The position numbers and the translations under genes are program-made. The notes beneath the pieces were generated by a model. It was not told the origin of the DNA. It saw only the letters and a list, made by a program, of their open reading frames with translations, and searched no databases. DNA of 64,000 nt from Maea johnstoni (lineage: Eukaryota > Annelida > Polychaeta > Spionida > Magelonidae): the NCBI GenBank assembly GCA_963942565.1, contig OZ012685.1, positions 41,260,433 through 41,324,432 of the forward strand, read 5' to 3'. The first letter of the stretch is position 1, and every line of letters starts with the position of its first letter. This document shows positions 49,974-61,544 of this stretch, piece after piece.

Positions 49974-50594
49974 GACTCTATACTATCCAAAGTGCTCCTG
50001 CTTTCATAGGACCTGGGCAACCAAACCCAAGGCATCTCTGATGAGGTTATTGGAGGAGGGTATATTTTAGCACTAATTTTGATGAAGTCTCATTCAAGTA
50101 ATTAGTATATATCAGTTGACATCTTTTGCCATATTTCTGTGAATATGAACCCTATCCTCAAAAAATGAACACTTTCTTTGAAATCCTGCTGCTGCTGTGA
50201 AGTGTTACAGTATTGGAAGCGAGGATTTCTAGCTCCTACTCAATAGATCGGTTCCAGTTCAGCATGAAAAGTTCCTGACCTTTGACCGGCCACTGATTTA
50301 GTGGCGCCCTCTGTGATTGATAATGGATACAGTACCAATTAATCTCCTGGAATTTCAAAACAATGTGTAAACATCCTGAGGTCTCGTTCAGGTTTCAGTC
50401 ACTTGAGACCTGTACTTGTGGAATGACCTTGGTGCTAGTGTTATGACCTTGAGCGCCAATGTTCTAGGCACCTGTCATTGACCTGCATGTCCATGTCTCT
50501 TGTGCCTCACAACATCCTCGCTATTATTGTTCATATCTTTTTGACCAAAGTATCTATGGATAATATTTGATAGAAAAATGTTTATCAATACCCA

Positions 50595-50785
50595 ATCTGG
50601 GACGACTATGGAAATAAGTTTCTAACTTTTAGTGGATATATCCTGTGTCTGGTTAGAATTCTATTGCATAGCAGTTAATGACTCTCCAACTAGTCACCTT
50701 TATATATGATTTTTTTGTATGCCAAATGCTATGTAATACACATCGTACTAGACCGAATCAAATCAAATCAAATCAAATCAACCAA
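50595..50785 (+). mobile_element. LINE 3' UTR fragment with AAATC tail
   Basis: From GGGACGACTATGGAAATAAG to the terminal (AATCA)n this matches the 3' UTR of the LINE fragment at 51219-51696 over about 190 bp. Only the 3' end is present, as expected for target-primed insertion with early arrest. Confidence 0.7.
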
Positions 50786-50928
50786 CAACTCTAATTCAAA
50801 ATGTTTTGTAAATTTATGGGTATGTCCAACATCATTTAAAAAAGTGTCAGTGTAGATGCAGAGAACACCCCTCAAAGAGAGTGCTTAAGCATAAATTTGG
50901 TACCTCAATTGTTTCCAGTCTACATCAA

Positions 50929-51134
50929 CCCTTAATGCTGCTGGTGGCTAATTTGGCCATTAAAAATTATGCAGAAAACCTAATAAAAATGACTGAAACC
51001 CTTGCACATTGTTACTCATCTGAAAGCACTCAGCGAGAGCTACCCAATGAATACCAACATGGCAGTGATTAGATGGTTTTCAAAGATATTTTGGTCTTGT
51101 GCTTTGGGTGAAAGTAGCCTTTGCATTGGAAGGG
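50929..51134 (+). mobile_element. TTAA-A MITE, copy 8
   Basis: Full-length and older-looking: the flanks are TCAA and TGAA, and the central hairpin is partly degraded. Confidence 0.72.
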
Positions 51135-51166
51135 TGAAGTAAAACATCACGCTCTAAACCCATTAA

Positions 51167-51866
51167 TCCATTCATGTCTGAAAATCTCAATGACATGTGT
51201 CGTCTGGACCCTTCATATAACACAAGACACAGTGTTAATGCTCTGATTTTTACCAAAGGTTGGTTCATATGGTATTAAGTCCTTCCTCTACATAGGTGCC
51301 AAAATCTGGAACTCTTTGCCAGACGAGATCCAGACTACGTTCAGTAAATCTCTTTTTAAAGTGAGATGCAAAAAAACATTTCATGTCAGTCCTCAATGAG
51401 TCATAAAAATAGAAATTCATCAGTTCTAGTCCGAACGTTTGGATTATACTATATGATATTATTGTTATGTCAATCTTGAGCAGTGGAGATCATTACATGT
51501 GATACCATTGGACTCTCGGCAGACTGGGACCACTATGGAAATAAGTTTTTAACTTTTAGTGTAATATCCTGTCTGGTTAGAATTCTATTGCATAGCAGTT
51601 AATGATTCCAACTAGTCACCTTTATATATGATTTTTTTATGTGCCAAATGCTATGTAATATACATTTACTAGACCGAATAAAATAAAATCAAATCATTTT
51701 TTCCATGTTACTTTAAAATCATGAATGAATTAAAAAATATATTTGAAGGAGAGTTGTGGGTGCGAATCTGAAAAGCATTTTCCCTTGTAAATATTCTCAT
51801 AAAAATACCATGCTCATAAAAATATCAAATTTGTGAGGTGTTTTTGGCACCTCAGGCATAAATAAG
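51167..51866 (+). mobile_element. TTAA-B MITE interrupted by a LINE fragment
   Basis: Left arm 51167-51218, with TTAA at 51163-51166. The right arm, about 51705-51866, has TTTGAAGGAGAGTTG and CTCAGGCATAAATAAG before ATAA. The LINE piece at 51219-51696 lies between the arms. Confidence 0.6.
51219..51696 (+). mobile_element. 5'-truncated LINE, C-terminal end of ORF2 plus 3' tail
   Basis: A frame reads SFLYIGAKIWNSLPDEIQ and, past TTFSKSLFKV, ends in TGA at 51399-51401. The WNSLP motif followed by a basic FK.K segment is the usual C-terminus of reverse transcriptases of non-LTR elements of the CR1/Jockey/RTE sort. Upstream the frame is broken once near 51240. The 3' UTR matches the copy at 50595-50790 closely and ends in an AAATC-type repeat. 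The fragment interrupts a TTAA-B MITE (51167-51218 and 51705-51866). Confidence 0.72.
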
Positions 51867-51909
51867 ATAAATATTCTAGTACCCCAGGTTGCATCAGTCT
51901 GATATTTAA

Positions 51910-52096
51910 CCCTCATACTGCTGGTGAGCAATTTGGCCAATACAAAATGGTGCAAAAATCCTGAGAAATTATTGAAACCCTGGGAAATGGGTACTCATCT
52001 AAGAGTACTCAGCCAGAACTATCCAATGAATATCAACATGACAGGGTTTAGATGCTTTTCAAAAATCTTTGAATCCTTGTGCTTTGGACGAAAGTA
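51910..52096 (+). mobile_element. TTAA-A MITE, copy 9, left part (split)
   Basis: Left nine tenths of a family copy, with TTAA at 51906-51909. It stops in GAAAGTA, where the 3.3-kb AACATG element begins. The missing right end lies at 55389-55412. Confidence 0.8.
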
Positions 52097-52269
52097 CCCT
52101 GGTGAAAATAAACATGTTAAAACATGTTTTAAACATGTTTTAACATGTCTAAAAAAACATGTTTTCCTAGGCATAACATGTTTTAACATCAACGTTAAAT
52201 GGCCAACAAATATTATATTATAACACGATAAAACATGTCTTAGCTAAACATGCAATAATATGTTATGAC

Positions 52270-53060
52270 ATGTTTTGAAACATGATTGGTAAACATATTA
52301 AAACGTGAATTAACATGATATTTGTTGGCAATTTAACGTTGACGTTAACACATGTTTTCTTTACCATGTTATAACATGGTAAAACATGATATTTGTTGGC
52401 CATTTAACGAACACGATAAAACATGTTTTCCCATCAACATGTTATGACGTGGTTTAACATGTAATTTGTTGGCCATTTAACGTTGACGTTAAAACATGTT
52501 TTCCCCTCAACATGTTATAACGTGGTTTAACATGTAATTTGTTGGCCATTTAACGTTGACGTTAAAACATGTTTTCCCCTCAACATGTTATAACATGGTT
52601 TAACATGTAATTTGTCGGCCTTTTAACGTTGACGTTAAAACATGTTTTCCCATCAACATGTTATGACGTGGTTTAACATGTAATTTGTTGGCCATTTAAC
52701 GTTGACGTTAAAACATGTTTTCCCCTCAACATGTTATGACATGGTTTAACATGTAATTTGTTGGCCATTTAACGTTGACGTTAAAACATGTTTTCCCCTC
52801 AACATGTTATAACGTGGTTTAACATGTAATTTGTTGGCCATTTAACGTTGACGTTAAAACATGTTTTCCCATCAACATGTTATGACGTGGTTTAACATAT
52901 AATTTGTTGGCCATTTAACAAACGTGTTAAAACATGTTTTTCGATACCGTGTTATGACATGAATGACCATGAAATGTGTTGGCCGTTTTATGAACATATA
53001 AAAACTTGTTTTTCTTATCATGTTAAAATCTGATTTAGCGTTAACTGTTTGGAGGTTTAC
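52270..53060 (+). repeat. 73-bp minisatellite inside the AACATG element
   Basis: TTGGCCATTTAACGTTGACG recurs with its GGCC at 52398, 52471, 52544, 52617, 52690, 52763, 52836 and 52909, a strict 73-bp spacing. There are slightly shorter intervals on either side (52327 and 52981). Each unit has one AAACATGTTT and one AACATGTTAT-type palindrome. Confidence 0.92.
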
Positions 53061-53252
53061 TGAACATATTATAACATGTTTTTGTACAAGATTATACATG
53101 ATCATAATTGCAATAAAGTGTTATCTCTTTACACAATTTTCTTTTGACAATTAAAATGGAGTGCAATTTGATGACATATTAATTAATTATTAACACAAAC
53201 TTATGAATTTTAACACATGTGATTATGTTATGTTTATTTGTCAGCCATTTAA

Positions 53253-53454
53253 CCTATTCACATCTTGACCATACTCATTGACTGACACATATGTGAATAT
53301 TTTGAAAGCAAAATAATATTTAGAGGAATATTTCACTCAAAGTTTTCTTTTGAGTTTTACAAACCCTCTTCAAATATTTCAAAAGTATATTAAAAGTAGT
53401 GAGTTTCATTATAAGCTGTCAGACTGTATGTACATTTCCAGATATAAATGAATG
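53253..53454 (+). mobile_element. TTAA-B-like MITE nested in the AACATG element
   Basis: 202 bp between two TTAA sites (53249-53252, 53455-53458), with ends CCTATTCACATCTTG and AGATATAAATGAATG. The left flank, CAGCCATTTAA, resembles the GGCCATTTAACG word of the 73-bp repeat, so the target was probably the TTAA of a decayed unit. Confidence 0.55.
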
Positions 53455-55388
53455 TTAAGGATTATTACAATATTAAGAAGCAAATACATTTATATAATTT
53501 TAAAGCAGTCTAATACATAATAATACTACTCATGTTGATGTAGGGATTTTTAAAAGTACAGAGGACTTTTAGTGTGAAAGAAGACAATGAATGTGATGTT
53601 TAACAAGTTATAATCAACTGGCCAAACAATGTTGTGAGTTTGCCTTGGTAAAATAGAAAATCAGCTAAACCACTACTGAAAAGTTTGTGAACTCCATTAA
53701 TGTAACATTCCCATAAGACATTAAATTTCGTTTTTGTTTTATGCTTGGAAGGCAAGGAAATATATAACATAGCTAACTTATAAATGTTTGGCACCCTACA
53801 AGATGTGGTAATAATATTGAATATTTTTCTCTACTTTTTAAGGCCAAAAGTCATTGTCATTTCATGTGCCCCATTCTTCTAAAATACAGAGAAATTTTGG
53901 ATACAAAAATGTTAATACTATTCTCTAATATTTCACTAGTACAACTTATGTTCCATTGAAGCTAAATAAAGTGCAGAAACTCATAAAATAATCACCTCTT
54001 TAGAGAACAACTATTGCCCTTCTGCAAGTCTGCTCTTTCAAGATGTCTGCTGCTAAAGTGAATTTTTCCCGCTCAATTTTTCATGTAGCCACACCTCCAG
54101 CAGGCACCTGTTATTTTTGTTTAAGGGCAAAATATTGGACCTTTGTCCAATGAGATAGCGTTATGCCCGCATGTTGATATTTTTGTAAGTGGATCAAAGA
54201 GGGTACAGAGGATATCATTTCAGCCAACTAATGGTAGACAAATTATTTTATTATATTGACAACACTTGGTATTTAGTGGCGCTAGTAGGCACTTTGTTCA
54301 TACAGGTGATATATTAAAAGCTGAACATCCAATTTCAACCAAATCTAGCATATAAATTGTTTTATATGATTTGCCCCTAAAAGAAATAGCCCAAAAGGCA
54401 AACCATACTCACTAAAAAAGCTAACAGAAGATTAACCAAAGGTTAGGTTTTTTTCTCAAGACTAGTATACAACACTGGAACTCTATTTTGGGGACATTGA
54501 TGTTAACCATCTTAAGTCAAAATACAAAGCATACATTCATATTTAGAATTACTAAAACTTCAGACTTCTGTAAAAAAGAAATACTTCTGGGAAAGTTTCT
54601 TTATTGTTTCATTGAAAGTGGGTGATGTTTTTAGCAACTGGATTTCAAATTCCATAATGATTTCAATGTGTTCTAACTCTAATTGTAAAAAAGTTAAAAA
54701 GAAAATATGAGTGTATGGTACCAATAATAACTGGCAATTGAACGTTAAAGGTATCTTCAATAGTTACACATGTTTGACAATTAATCTGTAAATAAATATT
54801 TTTTGCCCGAGATGATTTTCTCTGAAACACGTTAAAACATGAAAAACCATACCTTAAAGGCTATGTTAAAACATGTTTTATCACATTTGAACAGGAAACA
54901 TTGGAAAACACAGTTAATCATGTGAATGTTATAAACGTATAACATGTTATGACATGTTTTACATGGTGATGTTTCCAAACGTGTTATATCACGTTAAAAC
55001 ACGTTTGTCCAGAGAAGATTTTCTCTGAAACACGTTAAAACATGAAAGAGATTACCTTACAGACTATGTTGAAACATGTTTTATCACATTTGAACAGGAC
55101 ACATTGGAAAACATAGTTAATCATGTGAATTTCATAAATGTATAACATGTTATGACATGTTTTACATGTTGATGTTTTCAAACGTGTTATATCACCTTAA
55201 AACATGAGTCAAAACACATATCTTACCATGATATAACATGTTATGTTCAGCGCCAATTGCAAAACGTTGGGCAACATGTTTTCACATGTTGTGAACATAG
55301 TATTGATTCACAGGTTTTGGTAGGAAAACATGTTAAAACATGTGGAAACATGTTAAACCGTGATGACACGGGTTACATTTCACCAGGG

Positions 55389-55412
55389 TTAAGCCTTAAA
55401 GCATTGTAAGGG
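55389..55412 (+). mobile_element. TTAA-A MITE, copy 9, right part
   Basis: AGCCTTAAAGCATTGTAAGGG followed by TTAA (55413-55416) is the expected right terminus of the copy begun at 51910. This shows that the intervening 3.3 kb is an insertion. Confidence 0.75.
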
Positions 55413-55559
55413 TTAAGATCTTTTGAAGATGAAAGATACGTAGAACCTCTCACTCATTTTTACTCTAAGGAAATGTTTTCAACTCATAATAGTTTAATAC
55501 TACTTTTCTATACATGCCTGGAGATCTTGATGGGTACCATCTGGACCTGTTATACTTAA

Positions 55560-55777
55560 CCCATTCACATTCACAGTTCCTCCAGGAAGAATCGTCTGCT
55601 ACTTTCATACTTTTGAAAATAACTTGTGAATAAAGCTAAAAGTCGCAAAAAAATTGAAGGAGAGTTGTCTGACTTCTAAGTAACATTTTTCCTTCAAATA
55701 TTTGCCAAAAAATGCTTTTGTTGAATAAATATTTCCAAAATTGTCAGGCATGTTTGGCTGCTCTGAGTGTGAATGGG
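55560..55777 (+). mobile_element. TTAA-B MITE nested in another TTAA-B copy
   Basis: TTAA at 55556-55559 and 55778-55781; ends CCCATTCACATTCACAG and CTCTGAGTGTGAATGGG. The flanks, CATGCCTGGAGATC (about 55514) and AAGCATACATTCACAAG (after 55803), are the two arms of a host copy spanning about 55510-55850. Confidence 0.72.
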
Positions 55778-56591
55778 TTAAATTGGAAATAGCTTTGGGA
55801 TTAAGCATACATTCACAAGTATTGAAAGAAGGTTGTAGATAGAGCTATTATGGATTTTCTTAAAGGGGCCCTAAAGGCTCACATACATATCAGCTTATAT
55901 GAAAGTAATACACTTCAAGAACAGGATGCTTCCCTTCTTTTTCTCTCAGTGATCCCATGAGGGGAGATTTTTGCATTTACCATCATCCATTTTCACCCCT
56001 GGCAGCGGCCATTTTTTTAATTGGGTGGCAGAGATCACTTCCTGTCTACTAGCTCTGTGCTTATCTATGCACCACTAAGCTCCTTTGCCATCCAATACCA
56101 CTGACCACAGCAGGGGGTGATGACCCAAATTCACAATGGCGGCGGCCTTGGCTCAGTGGAGGTGCTATTCACTAATTGCAATTTTAGATTTCTCGTTGTG
56201 TGGTGCTCTAGGGCTTCCCTGTATATGACAGATGTTGAGCTATGTTCATGAACTTTCATATAAACCTATGATTTGTTCTTCCCAAAGTTCCCCTTTAAGA
56301 TTGATTTTGTTAGGGAGATATCAGCAACTTAGTTTGTTTAGGCCGTTGCTGGCATGGAGGGTATGCCATTCTAGACTATGGCTCTACCTGGTGTTGAATA
56401 GCAGAACTAAATTGCTTTAGAGGAAGCAGGAGTGTCTCTGTACATGTGGATAGTGAATGCCTCCTTTCAGGGTAGAGAAATAGTTTTAGAAAGGGGTTGG
56501 CCTACATTTGGACTATGGAGAAAAAATGGGATTCTTTACTATGTAATCCTATAGTCTGTTTGTGCTAAGAGAGGTTTATTCAGACTCTTAA

Positions 56592-56792
56592 CCCTTATGC
56601 TGCTGGTGGCAATTTTGGCCGATACAAAATTATGCAAAAAATCTTTTTAAAAAATGAATAAAACACTGGCACATGGGTACTCATCTGAGAGTACTCAGCG
56701 AGAGCTATCAAATGAATACCAACATGACAGGATTTAGATGGTTTCAAGCCCTTGTGCTAAAGGACGAAAGTATAGCCTTAGCATTGGAATGG
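56592..56792 (+). mobile_element. TTAA-A MITE, copy 10
   Basis: Full-length; left flank TTAA, right flank CTAA, central hairpin intact. Confidence 0.78.
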
Positions 56793-56796
56793 CTAA

Positions 56797-58091
56797 GACT
56801 GCATCTCCACTCACTAGCTGCTAAGTTTTAAGTGTAACACTTGTATTGGTTTATCATTTAGAAAATAGTTCCTACCTTTTCTTTTAAAGATGACTCAGTC
56901 TCTCAAAAAAATTGGCATCTAAAATACCTGTACCAAGCTGTCACAAGATTTATTAAAATGTTCTTTTTTATTTCTGTCTCTTAGATGTTGTACTGCAAAT
57001 GTACAATCTACCTTATTGCATTTTATCATATCTATTTTATACTCCTGGTAATGAAGTATCAATTTAGTATATATTTGCAGAGCACACAGTACTTGCACAG
57101 CAGAAACCAATTAGTACTGCTTATTACTTTACAATACAGTTATTTGTATAACACTAAAAGTACAGTAATATTGTTGACCTACCTGTTTATCGTTCATTGT
57201 GTTCTGTTCCAGTAATCACTGCAGGTACCTATTCATGCTAACTACTGGAGTGGAACGTGTGTTATTTAAACTCTACCACATTGCAGGTAGCTGCAGGTGA
57301 CACACACTCGTATTCGTTATCGCACCAGTAGACTTTTTCAGTCCATTCCAGCTCGCATAGATTGGCCGTGTGGTTGAAGGGGTGTGTAGTATTAATTTCT
57401 AAGGGACCCCCTAGAGGGAGCTAAATCAGCCATGTGCCCATCAAGTTTTATAACCACACTATCAAATTTCACTGCCTCCTCCTCCGACGACGAAGACAGT
57501 GTCCCATAACATGATGGACATCTAGTAAAACCTTTTTATCTTGCTGAAACTGAAGGATACATTTTTTGAAACTTTTCGACACTTTTCTTGCTCCTCATGC
57601 CTGTGGTGCCATTAAACATCCTGAATATTCAAGTAGTATCTTTGAGACCAACACATTTTTCATACAAAAAAATACCTGAATGAGAAATAATAATCAGAAC
57701 CAAACTTTAAACTCTCCTTAGACTCCTTTTAATATTTCATGATATCATTATTAATTCCTAAGTCTGTGTCAAATAATTTATTCTATTTTTATTTACACTT
57801 TTCCCATACATTTAGTTTTTTTGTGTGTAGTACCTCCTGTTTTAGTGCTGATGATAAGTGCATTCTCTATGAGACCATGAAGCAATACAGGTAGTTATTA
57901 AGTTTCTATAATTAGTTTGTCACTGAAGAGACACTCAAGGTTTAATTGACCATCGAGGTTGCACTGGTTTAAACAATCAACGCAAATTCTTCCCAGAGTA
58001 TGAAACATCCAATATTCACACATGTTGTATTTGTGGTATGAGACTTGTACTGATGTTGTTCTGAGTATTACCTGTATAACTCAGGTGTTGA
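56797..58091. other. Region upstream of the coding exon
   Basis: Should hold the promoter or 5' intron of the gene at 58098. The sequence TAACTCAG at 58077-58084 and ATAG at 58091-58094 are possible acceptors just before the start codon. A moderately GC-rich patch lies at 57290-57500. No TATA box or initiator stands out. Confidence 0.4.
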
Positions 58092-58097
58092 TAGGTG

Positions 58098-58940
58098 ATG
58101 GGTAGTCGTCGCAGGAGTTTGGACGAGACTGGACGACGTTCTCTGTGTTGCGAACTCGTGTCATGTAGAGTTTGTTTTGATCACCCCCCTCCTCGAAGCC
58201 GCCGCTTGATTGTTGCGAAAAGTTTTCCGCAAGATGCCCGCAGTGTGGTCGAGGCCATCACTGGGGATAGGAAGGGACAGTCCCCTTTCATCTGCTACTG
58301 GTGTTTCAACCGCATCAATCGATTCTTACGACTTGATTTGGAGTTGAGAACTCTCGAGGGTAAGTTAGAGAAGGAACAAATGGAACTTGTGAAGTCACTT
58401 TTGGAAAAGCATTCTGCATCACTTTGCGATTTCTATCACACCAACTTCACGTTTGATAATTTGAAAGACATTGGATTTGATTATTTGCCGTTTGAGTATA
58501 AAGTGAAAGTGAAAAGGAGATCCAGATCTGTAACGCCAACATCAGGGTCAAGGTCGAGTTCTCCCATGTGGCGCCCGAGTACACCCGATGGCCGTCGATC
58601 GGAACCCCCGAAATGCACAAGCACCCTCTGGTGGCAGCCGATGACACTAAATACTCATCTACGTCCCATTTCTCCCGTCGTTCACCGGAAACCTCCGAAG
58701 GGTGACTGTCAGTCACGTTCCTCGCGGTCCTCCTCACCTGCGAGTATTCCGTCTATGACCAAGCCATCGTCACCGAGGCCACTCAGGAAGATTACAGTGG
58801 GAAAGGCACACTCTTTAAGAGGATCTAAAGCCTCCAGATCAAGCAGTCCTTCTTCTTCTACTGGCAAGACAGACCTCCACTCACCTTTCTCAAACTCCAT
58901 CTACCCAGCAAGGCCAGAGGATTTCCCCATTAAACTGAAT
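58098..58940 (+). CDS. Coding exon: zinc-knuckle-like N-terminus with Ser/Arg/Pro-rich tail
   Basis: This is the only long, protein-like open frame. ATG at 58098 has G at -3 and G at +4, and an in-frame TAG at 58092-58094 lies just upstream, so this start is favoured; an acceptor at 58094 is the alternative. The 281 codons end in phase 0 at a GTGAGT donor (58941); the frame runs on about 27 codons into the presumed intron. Residues 23-26 (CRVC) and 66-69 (CYWC) form two C-x2-C pairs 39 residues apart, followed by a likely helix or coiled coil (about 72-105). The spacing recalls ZAD-type zinc-binding domains seen at the start of zinc-finger proteins, but this is resemblance only. From about residue 138 the chain is low-complexity, rich in RS, SP and TP, and probably disordered and phosphorylated. 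The function is unknown, and later exons would lie downstream. Confidence 0.62.
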
Positions 58941-61540
58941 GTGAGTAATCACAGAGACAATATCACTCATCAGGAAGAGGTCTATCTATACCACACAGGC
59001 TTTTTCCTGAGTGCAATCAGCTAATTTGTCTTTAATTTTGAATAGATTTTAAGATTTTGCTTGTGATTTGCCTACACAAGCTAATTTTGCAAAACCTCTG
59101 GGCCACAAGGTACAACACTAAAGCAACTGGACAGGTGTAATGATTGAGGACGAATAATTGTACTATATTGTGCCTCAAGTTCTCAAAATGACCCTGCATA
59201 TAGTTATGTCATACCTCTGGAAACATGTTCATAGGTGATTTTTTAAATTCAGGAAATACATAAATTCTATCCACAATCCTCTGTTTTGTTAATGCAGTTT
59301 TTATGAATATCACCTATCCAGAGAACCTTGGGATATGAACTGTTTTTAACAGGAGAATGGCTCAAGTGGTGAACTATTTAATGTTTCTATTATAGCTATT
59401 CAAACATTTGGTGCCTTTGAATTTTCTTTATCATTATGCCGGGATTTAGATAAGGCTCCTTTTCCCATACAAGTTGACATTTTTTCTTCCTTGATTAACC
59501 GATGTGGTGAAGTACCAGCAGTGGCCTATAGATGGCACTATATGCATGGTCCTCCCATCTCCAGTGGTTTCAAGTTATTCTCTGATATGCTATGTTGGCA
59601 CCATAAACAAACATGAACACCCGAGGTACTTGCTGCATAAGTCATGGTAGAAATACTTAGAAAGTTGATAATTAGCTTTAATAGCCTAGAATCTAGACTA
59701 GCCAAGATAATTCTCATTGTTATGGCATTAGTATTTAAACTGCTGCAATAACTAATAACTGAATGTTTTTTAATACAATTAGCTTGAAAAAAAATTGGCC
59801 AACCATATCCATTCCTTATATGAAGACAGTTTGGCCAACTTTTTAATTTGATTTCATCATGGTCTACTTTAACTCTATTACAGTTAGCCTAGAATAGATA
59901 AAGGTCACTTCAGGCCACAGGGCTAGCATCTAATGTCAACTCCCATCTGCATCCAGGAAGTTGTGAATGCTTGTTCATTCAACCTGTTGCATATTCTTAT
60001 CAGAAGGGAAACAATTCAAGATAAATGTTTTAATGTAGAGGATGGACTTTATTTGATTTAATGGTCAATGATAACATATGAAAGACCTACGCATCCTATA
60101 ACATCTGTTCAGAATTTGATGCTAGGCATGTAAGCTGTGCTGAATTATAAGGCTGTTTTTAGCGGATGACTTAAACCCATTTTCACTTATCTGAAATGAT
60201 AAATCTGATGAATTTGGGTTAGAGTTGGGGGTGGAGGTGGGGTAGGCTAATGTACGCATCAGCCCCTGTGTGTCACCTTGATGTGAGGTCAAGTATGTAG
60301 GTAAGATATACCCCAGAATTTGCTGAGGCATTTTGAGATGAGTATAGTTACTGAAAAAAGGTGGTTTATTTAAAGCCATTTTGGAAGCATTGCAAAATAA
60401 TCTTAAAATGGCAAGCATGTAGGGTTGGTCAAACTATCTAGACCCCCTCTGCATTAATTCTGCACCGCTGAGGTGATGAAAAATTCTTCTTTTGATGTGT
60501 AGATGTCAAACATCCACTGTTAGTTCAATTCAAAAGGTATTCATATATATATTTTATATTCATATAAATATTCAAGAACTATGTATTGAGAAATGCAACT
60601 TTTTCAAATATTAAACAACTCTTTCTAGGTGCACATACATCTAAAGACAAGGAAATATAATCAATATGCAACCTATGCCAATGGGTCAAACACATCATTT
60701 CGCCATTAACTGCAGAGTTTGGTCCTGTTTTTGCCTCCATTTACTCTTTAGAAGAAGAATCAATAACAGTTAAGTGTGTGTCCATCTTATCTATTGTGTT
60801 TGTATTCCTCTTTATTTGTGAAATGTGATTCACAAATGTCTTTTAAAATGTATCCCCTTCCTGGCTAAATTCACCTATTCAAAGTGTATTTGAGCGTATA
60901 TGGTATGACCTCTACTAACATCTCTGAACCGTCCCATCGGGTCCCTCTCTCAAAGTCAGCACGCTCATTTACCACCACTTATGACATTCCTACGTAATGT
61001 AGATGGAGGATGGTGCAGTGCCGAGTTGACAGTTTGACATTTAACTGAACACAGCAATAGAAGCATCCCGGATTCCCACTTGGACCCTGTGTTACCCAAA
61101 CAAGCAGGGAGAGCTATAAATAGCTCATAGAGAGCGCAGGAGATGGGCAAAGGAACCTCCCCACACAGCTATATATAGCACCACCTCAAAACAAACAGGG
61201 CTTGACTTCCTCCTGGAAGTAAGGAAGTTAAGCCGTTGGATGTTGTGCTCACTCGCCCTGTGAGAGCTGCAGAGGGTCCAAAAGTTAAAGTCCTGAATCA
61301 CAGCAATTTCAATGTACATGTACAATGCTTTGTTTTTGAAATTGTCACTGGAAAGCACTCCCACAATCACCTTCTGATCAATAGTAAAGACCAAACACTC
61401 AGACAATAGTCAGTAACAATTAGTATCCTTATTTTTATTCTTTATGAAATTTGTAACAAAAATCATGCCTTTAGACGGCACACCCACAATCGCCTTCAGG
61501 TCAAGCTAAATGCTCTTATTGTTAGAATAATAAGGTCTGG
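58941..61540. other. Presumed intron of the 58098 gene
   Basis: Begins with GTGAGT. Free of the MITE families found elsewhere, which may mean a younger or more constrained stretch. Only the weak exon candidate at 60629 was noted. Confidence 0.4.
60629..60709 (+). CDS. Weak candidate next exon after the 58098 exon
   Basis: A pyrimidine-rich tract ends in CTTTCTAG at 60628. The following frame, which matches the phase-0 donor at 58941, stays open for 26 codons before TAA at 60707-60709. It would encode a short basic and polar C-terminus. An open frame of this length is expected by chance about a quarter of the time, so support is only the acceptor plus the phase match. No polyadenylation or homology evidence was seen. 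Confidence 0.15.
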   Translation: MHIHLKTRKYNQYATYANGSNTSFRH

Positions 61541-61544
61541 AATA

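Larger units (their letters stand above)
52097..55388 (+). mobile_element. 3.3-kb non-autonomous element made of AACATGTT palindromes
   Basis: The ends are perfect 11-bp inverted repeats, CCCTGGTGAAA and TTTCACCAGGG. The element splits a TTAA-A MITE. The left third holds a 73-bp tandem array, the right third two copies of a 203-bp unit (from about 54811 and 55014), and both are packed with AACATGTT-type palindromes. The middle (53100-54780) is AT-rich, with one nested MITE. No transposase frame was found. The target duplication is short and unclear (flanks GTA and TTA), so the superfamily is not assigned. Confidence 0.78.

Noticed and set aside
52270-53060. CRISPR-like regular repeats
   Set aside because: The 73-bp units are contiguous, with no unique spacers, and lie in a transposon of an animal genome.
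58447-58900. Minus-strand frames within the coding exon
   Set aside because: Shadows of the plus-strand exon at 58098-58940, whose start context, donor and composition are better.
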